Below, piece after piece: positions 48,005 through 56,425 of a stretch of DNA of 56,425 bases. Origin of the DNA: Biscogniauxia marginata (lineage: Eukaryota; Ascomycota; Sordariomycetes; Xylariales; Xylariaceae); assembly GCA_022695795.1 (NCBI GenBank), contig MU404218.1, positions 1 through 56,425 on the forward strand, given 5' to 3'. Every line of letters starts with the position of its first letter. Positions within the stretch are counted from its first letter, which is position 1. Both the position numbers and the translations under genes were made by a program. The notes under the pieces were generated by a model. That model was not told where the DNA came from. It made no database searches and saw only the letters and a program-made list of their open reading frames with translations.

Positions 48005-49331
48005 CAGCAGGAGAATCGAGACAAGTGCACCAAGGCTTGGATTTAGTCCCTGTGAGTTCCCGCCCTTTTTGATCGAGCTTTCTAGCAACGAAAACACGTA
48101 TGGTAGTAGTGTTGTTAAGTAAATAAGACCCTTTCATGATTTGATGGGCTCAAGGAGCTGCAGAATGGATCTCCGAGGCTTCCTGAAGAGTTGCTACGTC
48201 GGCCTTCAAAGTTGTGTTCATGTGGGCGGACTTAGGAACTGTCAGTCTGTGGCTGGCAGTCTGGTAAAACGAAGCGAAAAAGCAGCGAGCCAAATAGCTC
48301 TACAGGATAATGCCAGTGTGTAATTCAAGAACTGAAGTAATGGTAGGCGTTGATACATACCTTTGAATGTTCGGCGAGTCGCCAGCTTGTTCTGTTGTGG
48401 CTTCGGAGAGAGTCAAGGTCTAAACAGTATTGAATTGATCAATCTATGGCTAAACTTTCATAAAAGGTTCAAAAACCGGAGGGTTCTCAATGGGCCCATT
48501 GTAGTACACTTGATTTTTACACATCTTCTATCAAAATAGGGTGGCTAGGAGTGTAATTACATACGATCCACACCTATTGTCTACATATGTATTGGGACTT
48601 CTCTCTCTTGTATCTAGCTGACTCGATATACATCACGTTATACACCTATCTTGACATATTCTGAGGTCTGAAAGCCGCAGCGTAGGCATGCTAGTCATGA
48701 GATGGGTATCATGTGTTGCATTCGGTTTCTTCAGCTCGTTTATAAGAGCTTAAATCTGTCCAAGGAAAGGAATGACCGAAGTAAAAGACACTGCGTCCGT
48801 TCATTAATCCTTGAAGACAGTTATCAGTCGAAATGGGCGCCAATGCCAAAATTATTGCTACTTCCTCTCAGCGCTCGCCAGAGATCCCCGTTTTCGTCGG
48901 CGTTGGCATTGACGATCTCACAAGAAGCTAAAACTACTTCATAATTGACAACCTGGGACCAACCCCTGTTGGCATTCATTTTAATTTCTTAAGTAATGCA
49001 AAGCTCACGAATTACCTGCATTGTCGCAAATGAAACCATCTCGGGAAGAATGAAATCAAAGACCTCCTTTTTTGCATGATCGCAATCAGTGCTTGGAAAA
49101 TATGTAGAGATTATACCTTGCAATACCAGCCCTGCAGACCCTTCTCTCCAAGCTTATCGTAGATTGCACTCAAACGTTCACCAACTTGTCATTAAGCTCT
49201 ACCCCTTTAAGCAAGCCCAGGTTGAGAGTAATGCCATCCTGTACATTGTTGCAAGCCGGCAGGGGTTGGCAGCCGCCACCAACGACAGCGAAAGGAGCCT
49301 CATCGCGACGTGCTAGGAGCCTGGTACACAT
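48005..49331 (-). pseudogene. FAD-linked (berberine-bridge-like) oxidoreductase remnant
   Basis: Three conserved blocks of the FAD_binding_4/BBE oxidoreductase family lie in order on the minus strand. Block one, near 49320-49170, has FAVVGGGCQPLPACNNVQDG then TLNLGLLKGVELN, the FAD-binding region. Block two, near 48970-48845, has NYEVVLASCEIVNANADENG then DLWRALRGSSNNFGI. Block three, near 48230-48010, has NTTLKADVATLQEASEIHSA followed by an in-frame stop, then, in another frame, SIKKGGNSQGLNPSLGALVS. Stops and frame changes between blocks, and a lost stretch between blocks one and two, make it non-functional. Intact relatives are secreted or secondary-metabolism oxidases in fungi. The 5S fragment starts 38 bp beyond its start on the other strand. 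Confidence 0.8.
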
Positions 49332-49368
49332 TTCGTACATATATAATCTAATTGCAACATGTTCTATC

Positions 49369-49441
49369 ACATACGACCATAGGACCCAGAATACTCGGCA
49401 TCCCGTCCGCTCTGCCCTAGATAAGCTGGGTACCGGAAGAT
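49369..49441 (+). rRNA. 5S rRNA gene, 5' part (split gene)
   Basis: ACATACGACCATAGGACCC followed by the conserved CATCCCGTCCGCTCTGCC loop and TAGATAAGC, ending at GGAAGAT. This is the first 73 nt of an ascomycete 5S rRNA. Helix II is visible as CCCAG paired with CTGGG. It stops abruptly where the unrelated sequence begins. The remaining 3' part is 1.7 kb downstream on the same strand. Confidence 0.88.
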
Positions 49442-51161
49442 CATGTGGTAAAGTGGGCTAGAGAGCGACCGTGGTAAGGAAAAACTTCGGCAGATAGGAG
49501 GTAGTTAAAGTAGGCCAAATTAGTAAAGTATATATTAAAGAATAAACTCGGATTCCATCGCCTTCGGGCAAGTAGTGAAACGGACAGGTGAACCGATGAT
49601 AAGTCATGAGAAAGCAAGTACCACTTTTTTTTTTCGTCATATCTTTATATCGTAGGTTCGAATCCCCGCAAGACCGTCATAATTTTTAACGCCCTACGAG
49701 CTCTTTATACCGGAGTTTCTTTTAAGATATTTGAACGTATTGAAACACTTGTCTGTTGTGATTTATTTAAGCCTCTTAGTGCCCTCGGGGCGTGAGCGAC
49801 CATTCCATACTTAATTAACAGTAGATCTATGTTCCTTAACCACGGAGTTCCCGAGGTTAGTCCTTCTTAGGCCCATGACACACAGGCGTATGATTGGCTT
49901 CAATGTATACATATATATGACCACAACCCTCTCTTGAGGTTGCACTCCGCTAGATAGTCAGCGGTTAACATCAACATATATTCATTATATGGGAATACAT
50001 CGTTATGACTGTATTCAGAGCATTATACACCCTACATAAACCCTTCGATCCTCAGCAGCCTTGTTACGTCAGCAGGCACGTGACCTACATGCTCTGACTT
50101 ACATGATAAGTTTCCTTACCCCCAGATCTTTGCTGACATGAGGACGGACGAGATAAGAGACAGGAAGTCGTCTTCGGGGAAGAAGTTTTTTGTAAGGAAA
50201 GAAACGGAGCAAATATTCCTGAATGAAACGACCATGACGTGTGGATGCATCGCGAAAGTCTAGATAGTAATGAATAGCTGGTAGATTTAGGAGGATGTTC
50301 TTACTTTACGTGGAAGAAACTAAGTAGGTAGGTATGACAGATATTTAAATGCAGTGCTGGATGTAGTAACAGGGCCCGTTTATAATGGTACAATAGAAGG
50401 ACATATACACATACTTATATATGTGTATGCATTCCGTATATTAGTGGCAAGAGACTGTCCCGTATTAATTTTCCCGTATAGCAACCTAGGTATGTCTTGT
50501 AGGCATAGAGAATCAACCTTGACGTACCTAAACCGAGGTCAACTAGGACATAAATTTACATGTAGCTTGCTTCAATTTAGCATCTCATATGCGGAAGGCC
50601 TTTAGGTTCTAAAAGACTGAGGAGGTAAGTGCCTTGTTAAGAATACCTACTTATAGGTGCAGGTATATAGGTGACTTCAGGTACCTGCTAAGAGGTAAGT
50701 ATAAGGTAGAGGGACCTACCGGTTTACGTAGGGCAAATCATAAGCCGAAATGGACTTGAAGCTTTCCCCTTTAGACACCGTGAAGGCGTTTTAAGTTCGA
50801 AGTTTAGAACGCTAGCGTTGATCGAATGCAAAGTCGTACGTGTAAGATCTTAAAAGACTGCGCAGGAATGAACAGATGTACCCAAACTTCAATATTAGTA
50901 ATACCTTGCCCTTTCTCCTTTAGCAAAGATTGAGATTAAGAAAGGCCTCCCATGCAGTCAGAAATATGGGGTGCCTAGTGGATGTTGCTATGAAAGGGAA
51001 GTGCCTTGACCGGGCAGCTGAGTTTAATTTTTGACCGCGACAGACAATGGAAAGCTAACGTAAAAAGGATACTCTTGGGCTTTACTCTTCACTATTAGTT
51101 TCGAGCGTAATGCCTTCTATACCATCTTGCATAATTCCCACATCAGAGTCCTATGACCGCC
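49442..51161. mobile_element. 1.72-kb insertion inside a 5S rRNA gene
   Basis: This segment separates the two 5S parts. AGAT occurs at the end of the 5' part (49438-49441) and at the start of the 3' part (51162-51165), as expected for a 4-bp target-site duplication. An alternative reading is GATCA/GATTA flanking an element that starts TG and ends CA, as LTR elements do. I see no transposase, reverse transcriptase or long terminal inverted repeat, so it would be non-autonomous or a solo LTR. It contains a perfect Pol III B-box, GGTTCGAATCC (49655-49665), but no tRNA fold around it. Confidence 0.55.
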
Positions 51162-51212
51162 AGATTAGTAGTTGGGTCGGTGACGACCAGCGAATCCCTG
51201 GTGTTGTATGTT
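51162..51212 (+). rRNA. 5S rRNA gene, 3' part (split gene)
   Basis: AGATTAGTAGTTGGGTCGG, then TGACGACCAGCGAATCCCTG and GTGTTGTATGT, is the standard 3' end of ascomycete 5S rRNA. The hairpin GGTCG-GTGA-CGACC is intact. The last nine bases (GTTGTATGT) pair with the first nine of the 5' part (ACATACGAC), counting one G-T pair. A run of T follows at about 51219-51230, the expected Pol III terminator. Confidence 0.88.
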
Positions 51213-52363
51213 TTCTCCTTTTTTTTTTTTCCTTGAGGCAATGGTTCTCAAAAACATAGATACCTCTTCCTTAGTTTTATATCGGAAAATACAAGCAAGT
51301 GTGACTTATACTTAGCGCTGATTGATGCGATTTGCTTAAGGGTTCGTACTCTTTTATGCCGCGTAATACGAACTTTGAGTCTGGCAGGGCTTTTAGTAAG
51401 TTTTTATGGACCTTTGACTCGGCAGCACTTGAAGTTGAAAATCATGTTAAGCAGAATCCAGAACAGGAAAGGTAAGTTCCTTGAAAGTGTAAAACAATGG
51501 ATTTAGTACCTACTTATGCATTTGGCCGCGTCAAGAAAGGCTGTCTAGGCAATTAATTTAGTGGCGCCAGAGGTATTCTCCTATACCTAAGTGTGTTGCA
51601 AATTGTACCACGTAAGATGTCATGATTGATTTTCAATTTCCGTGCTAAGTGGAAAGTCTTATAAGTAAAGATATACTGGCACTGATGTAAGAGATTTTAG
51701 TCCCTTTAAAGAGGAAGTGGCTATAAATGAGTCTCCCGGTGGTATTTGATACCTAGGTATGCTGAGGTTACTCCCAAATCGCCCCCCTTTCTAACTCCGA
51801 AACAATACTGCGATGTTGTTAGTTGCACGTGACCAGCCATCGAGTCGTGATCTGTCAAACTATAGTAAAGCTCAAGTCCCACGATCTCTTCTACATAACA
51901 CATGATTGAGCATGTGCTTTAAGGAGGCGTTAATTATGTAGCGCGGCACCGGCCACGAAGTAGCACAGAAAATATTCAATGAGTATTTCACATAGTGAAG
52001 GTATTATTAATTGCTCGAATTTTATGCCTGGCTTGATTCTCAGTAGTTTATAAAGATGCTATCTTATGGAATGGATACACACGTGTCTCTTGCTTATGAA
52101 CGGTAGCCCATAGTGCTAGCTTGGAGGATCTATAGGCAAATATGCTGCTGACTGGCTGATTTGCTAAAAATAAGAGGCTCATGGGATTTGCGCCACTAGT
52201 GCACGTCGTATGGACGCTCAATGGGCGTTGTAGATATTCATATTGACCCGTTAGCACAAGCAAAATTCAGTATCGTGAGACTGGGACAAAAAAGTAAGAT
52301 GGTTTAGATTTCCAGCAAGTATCAACGCGGAGATTAGAATTTGTCGGACGTTGTCGTTTGGTT
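51213..52363. other. Gene-free stretch between 5S remnant and RTA1 pseudogene
   Basis: It starts with the T-rich Pol III terminator. No gene, domain remnant or clear repeat was recognised in the rest. Confidence 0.5.
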
Positions 52364-53040
52364 ATGTCGCCTTCTCAACGCCTACAGTATCATAGTTTAT
52401 CCGCGCAAATCGACGGGATGCCTTTGCCTCCCGGTATTATCGCTTTTGGCCCAGATGCCAACTGCGATCTTCACACACGTCCAAGTCGAGTGGAGTGTCT
52501 ACGAGTACCGACCATCTCTTGTTGCCAACGGAGAATTCATAGCCCTATTCGGCCTCGGGGGGGTTATCCACACGTGCCTCGGGTTTAGATGGAAAACGTG
52601 GTGGTTCATGTCTTGCATGATCGTCAGTTCCGTCAACGCCTGCATTGGCTACGCGGCTCGTAGCTGGTCGTGGGGCGAGCCTTTTTCGTTCAGGCCATTC
52701 CGAATACAGATGAGTATGCCGTGGAGTACACCTGGGTTTCTGCATACACATATATTAACGCAATAGTGAAAGTATGCATTACCACTTGTCCCGCGTACTA
52801 CAGCGCAGCTGTATACGTTACGTTAGGCCAAACGTGAGTTTCGTCAACAGCCCCCGAAAATGGACTAATAATAGCTAAGTAACCCGCTCATTGTGTAGTA
52901 TCGACTACCTCTCTCCTACGCTAAGCCGTCTCAAACCTATGTTTTTTTATTTTGGATTTATAGCATGCGATATCGTCTCATTAGCACTACAAGTAATTGG
53001 TGGAGTGATTTCAACTTCATCGAATGGAGCAGACAACATA
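52364..53040 (+). pseudogene. RTA1-like lipid-translocating exporter, frameshifted and truncated
   Basis: RTA1 family proteins are seven-span fungal membrane proteins linked to lipid export and drug tolerance. The frame from ATG at 52364 gives the usual N-terminal FGPDANCDLH. One extra base near 52484 is needed to explain the shift into VEWSVYEYRPSLVANGEFIA, then RWKTWWFMSCMI. Introns fit at 52714-52772 and 52834-52898, joining PFRIQ to MICITTCPAYYSAAVYVTLG, then IDYLSPTLSRLKPMFFY and IACDIVSLALQVIGGVIST. Homology stops about 53040, before the last two to three membrane spans, and the frame ends at 53106. The usual Cys in the N-terminal CPV motif is Arg. Introns still have good splice sites, so decay is recent. 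Confidence 0.8.
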
Positions 53041-53083
53041 GGCATCAGCATCTCTCTTTCTCCGTTCCATCGACCGGACCAGA

Positions 53084-53389
53084 ATGAGCGGGTCATGGTC
53101 GATTAGCAATTGTTTACAAGTAGTAGAGACATTAGTGCTGTGTATTGGTGTACTACTCGACCTGGGATGCGATCCCCTAGCTCGCAACAATGAGGGGAAA
53201 CGGCCCCTTGATTTCATAAACCAGCAGTTGGACCGGCAAGATGAAAGCGCATTTGACAATACAGTTGCCAAATTGATAGACAAGTATTTGCATGTTGATG
53301 CACATGGGATTCGTAAAAAAGAACCCTCATGGACTGCTTTGTTGAGGATGATGATGCTGAGGGACGGGACACAGTCTTTGTTTGATTAA
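53084..53389 (+). pseudogene. Ankyrin-repeat protein C-terminal fragment
   Basis: An open frame of 101 codons whose first 15-20 residues are probably not real. LLDLGCDPLARNNEGKRPLD is a typical ankyrin turn and helix, followed by a charged C-terminal segment (ESAFDNTVAKLIDKYLHVDA) and stop at 53389. It directly abuts the broken end of the RTA1 gene and overlaps its last codons in another frame. The missing N-terminal repeats and the junction suggest a rearrangement joined two gene pieces. Confidence 0.55.
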
Positions 53390-56330
53390 TTGGATGAAAC
53401 TATATTAATACGAATCGTGTAGCATGATAATAGTTTGGAATGTGCCATAGTGAAATACTTGGGTTAAGGAAACTGTTCGTGGGTGTCGCCCAAGTTGTAG
53501 CGAGTCTCATGGCCTCATCTACTTACTACATGTGACACCGCCAGGAAGTTCAGATGCATGAACAGCCGTGATAACTACTGCCTAGAACCTCATCTGGATT
53601 TTTCGGGAGCCAATTCACCAAATGCATAGAGCATATCAGGAGTTATCCATGTGTTTGGCATCACAGACAGTAATGAATAGAACAGCATTTACTATACCCA
53701 AATGACTCTATCGTATGATGAGAACCATTCAGACCACTACTTAAGCGAATATCATCTTGAGCGAATAGTCCTTGTGAGTTAATCAATGTCAATGGCCTGT
53801 TTTGGCCCGTAGCACAACCCAAATTCTGTCCTTGCACCGAAAACTTCAGGCGATCCTGAGGTACAAGGCAAATTCCAGCATCCTAGTCTATTGTCGGATA
53901 TTTGTGCTCTTTTTGCATGCATGTCTAAATACTCTCATCTTGGATCCAAATCTCCGAGCCGTAGTCAGTTGTTAAACCTTCATTTAAGCACCTATAGCTA
54001 TTGTTCCCGTGAGAATCATATATCTAAGCTTAGGTAGGTACTTAGGTGACCTTTTATAGTGGCTTTTTAAAGTAGATAGAGAATTATGTTAAGCCTCTAG
54101 AGACATATTAATCAAGAATTGTAACTAAAAGAGGTATATGTACTTATAAGCACATATTTCATTGTTACATGCATACATATGCCATAAATGATATATCATT
54201 ATAACCGGGTGCTCCTTTTGACCACCGCCCCTGAACAAGCAACATCACCAGTATTACCCAGAGGGTATCTAAAGTGCTAAAATCAGCTACTCTGTCCCCT
54301 CATGTATTTTTAGGTACATACGTAGCCATTGATTCCTATAGTGAATATGCGCTAAATATCTAGAGAGGAACTTGAACGGTACATATCAGGTGCAGGCTTT
54401 CATCCGAACCAACTCACTGAAGTTAAGCACAAACAGTCACGGCAAATACGACGGAGTACGGCTCTATTCTGTATCAGAAGGTAACCAAAGTTGTGAGTAA
54501 TGACGCTATATTGTGCAGCCTTGGATATGACAGCTGTAGGTATTCCCTAGGCAGATATGTTACTGGATTCACCCAAGCTCCAATGCATTCACTTTTCCTG
54601 GACAAGGGACTCTCTGGCTGGAATACTGCAGCATCAGATGACGAACAATAAGATGGTAGTTTGCTTTTCACCTACGCCCGCCATTGTGTACTCACGCGTC
54701 TCGTCGCGCTGAAATCCCCCTCGCTTTTTCAATCAGTATACCCCATTTACCACTCTGTTGGCCCAGCACCCTCCTAAAACGATTGATTCCTAATCCCATC
54801 TCCCACAAATCTCCCAAGACCTAATAACGGCGCGTCAAAGGCCTCCTAATACATTTATCTTTTCTCAAGGTACCGCCTAACTCTCCTAGAGTATTCTCTG
54901 TACGTCCCTGTTCACTATTTCTCCTATGAATGTTCCCTTTCCTAGAGGCCTGCTTGATATTCTTCCTAGCATTCTCCTTCTACACTTTTGGGGGTATTTA
55001 TTATTGATGTTTGGCCTTTGCTATTTATTCCTGCTAACCTACCTGTGCAAACTAGATTTGAGAATTCCATCGGATCCTGCTCGAGGCTTTTGGTTCTCCA
55101 TCACCTCAAATACACTCGTCGGCGCCACCACCTCTATATTCTGGCCACCTATCATCAGTACACGACTTCGTCTCTCTTCTATAGATAGTACAACCCAGGT
55201 AAGCAAGCCTCCTCCGATCAATTCACCATGACCCTTTCCCCATTGAGTTGTTCCTGTTGGGTTCATATTACCCGTAGTCGCTGAACCGGGCTACCTGTGT
55301 TCCATCTGACAGACTTGGCTGTCCTTGACAGCGCCTCTAATATATGTTAGCAGCCATAATTTATTGACCTATGGCTAGCATACACTTCATCCGATCAAGG
55401 ACTTTGTGCCTGCTTTAATTGCAGACAGACTGGCCTGTGCTTGGAGTTTATCCTTGATTCACTGATCTGTTTGGTCCTGGAGAAATAGGTGAGTTATAGT
55501 TACCTATTGCACCTCATTCCCGTAGCACCATTGAATCACACCTAACGCAAACAATCTCCTCCCAAAAATATTTATTAACCCGTCCATACCTCTCTCTCTC
55601 TTTCTCTCCATACTCCATACTCATCCAGAATGGACACGCCGCACGTACTACACCACAGGCCCTGATTGCGATACCTGGAACCGTATATTCTTTCTCATTC
55701 TACGTTACTGATACCTAAACAGTCTTCAAACGACATCTCTTTGATAGAGTGTCATTCTACAGAGAGCATATCTTGAGAGTAAGCAACCCTCGCTAGCACT
55801 TATTATCTTAGCCGTCTAGAAGGATATTTCTACTCCTCACATTCTGTCCCTGTCTTGACACTAGCCTTTGAACTATATTTCCTTTGCTTGGTTCACTGTT
55901 TAGTTGTATTATTTAGTACCAGCCACATGTTCCCACCTCACTTCTCGGTACCTTTTCTACTCTTTATTATTCACACATAATGGACAAATGCTAACCGTAT
56001 CCATAATGTCTAACTAGAGCTATATAGTTTCCAAGAAGCCCAGCTGTCTATTCCGATCTCAGTTACAGAGCACACGACTCGGTCGATCGATTCTTCCATG
56101 GAAGCCTGGTAAGTACAGTTGATCTAGAAGATCAATACTTCATACCCAAGTGACGACCGTCTCATGTATGGTTCCACTTCGCACGTAATCCTTCGTTGCC
56201 CGCACTATCTGATCAAAGACCTTAACTAACAGGCTCGGATATACAACCTGTCGGGATACACACGCATATATATAGTCATATTCTCAAGTCGGCAGAAAAT
56301 CAAGGTGAATGACTATCTCTACTTAACTGA
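53390..56330. other. Gene-free region near the window end
   Basis: No gene is supportable over 2.9 kb. A plus-strand frame at 54926-55231 has a hydrophobic N-terminus but no known domain, and its downstream DNA is pyrimidine-rich. TAGGTA motifs recur at about 54030-54050. A 30-nt stretch at 54420-54450 faintly resembles 5S rRNA of other groups but is not convincing. Confidence 0.5.
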
Positions 56331-56425
56331 ATAAGCGGGGCGGGGGCGGCCGGGGGGAGGCCGCGCCGGCCGCAACGCCCGCCCCGCCGGCGGCGGGCAC
56401 CCCGGGAGCAAGCAGCGTCACCACA
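56331..56425. other. GC-rich contig end
   Basis: From 56336 the sequence turns abruptly to nearly pure G and C (GGGGCGGGGGCGGCC and similar) after 15 kb of AT-rich DNA. This mirrors the GC-rich block at 61-107. No gene seen. Either an assembly artefact or the edge of a different sequence class. Confidence 0.5.

Noticed and set aside
49590..49680. Possible tRNA around GGTTCGAATCC
   Set aside because: The T-loop sequence is perfect but its stem has only two pairs and no acceptor or anticodon arms can be formed.
54420..54460. Second 5S-like fragment (CATCCGAACC...GAAGTTAAGC)
   Set aside because: It resembles 5S of other groups but not this genome's own 5S sequence, and lacks flanking helices. 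Probably chance.
1..56425. CRISPR arrays or telomeric TTAGGG arrays
   Set aside because: No spaced direct repeats of CRISPR type and no TTAGGG tandem run were seen.

Overview
The window looks like one contig of a filamentous ascomycete (Pezizomycotina, probably Sordariomycetes). The protein genes carry short 50-110 nt introns with GTAAGT/GTATGT donors and CTAAC-type branch sites. The proteins recognised (Nif1/Dsf2-type Sel1 protein, ZC3H3/Red5-type CCCH protein, TFIIF beta, S-adenosylmethionine synthetase, Gpn3, Apq12-like) are fungal. A 5S rRNA of the Neurospora/Fusarium type is also present. No species can be named from the sequence alone. Both ends carry short, extremely GC-rich low-complexity stretches that look like contig-end artefacts.

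Layout. 0.1-7.4 kb has no supportable gene, only microsatellites and TACCTA-type motifs. 7.4-24.4 kb is a normal gene-rich block: Sel1-repeat protein (-), five-finger CCCH protein (-), TFIIF beta (+), HAD phosphatase (+), SAM synthetase (-), GPN3 GTPase (+) and Apq12-like membrane protein (-). Several are housekeeping genes of RNA polymerase II transcription and RNA handling, but they do not form an obvious operon-like cluster. After a 2.6 kb gap, 27.0-36.7 kb holds the most interesting pair, both on the minus strand. One is a 2372-residue protein joining a ZNFX1/UPF1-like SF1 helicase, a Cys-rich NFX1-like segment, a coiled coil and three CbxX/CfqX AAA modules. The other, 0.74 kb upstream, is a 484-residue RG-rich protein. 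I recognise it as a fungal family usually labelled 'geranylgeranyl pyrophosphate synthetase', but its motifs read like a DXO/Rai1 nuclease. A SANT/Myb-like protein follows at 39.0-39.8 kb.

40-56 kb is a gene graveyard. It contains a protein-kinase pseudogene, an orphan ORF with a GQGS repeat, an FAD-linked oxidoreductase pseudogene, a frameshifted and truncated RTA1 transporter-like gene, and an ankyrin fragment. It also contains a 5S rRNA gene cut in two by about 1.72 kb of unrelated DNA. Removing the insert and one copy of a shared AGAT restores a 120-nt 5S gene with paired ends.

Exon coordinates for the main genes were worked out by hand. The summed coding lengths are multiples of three for every multi-exon gene, which supports the models, but no transcript data were available.
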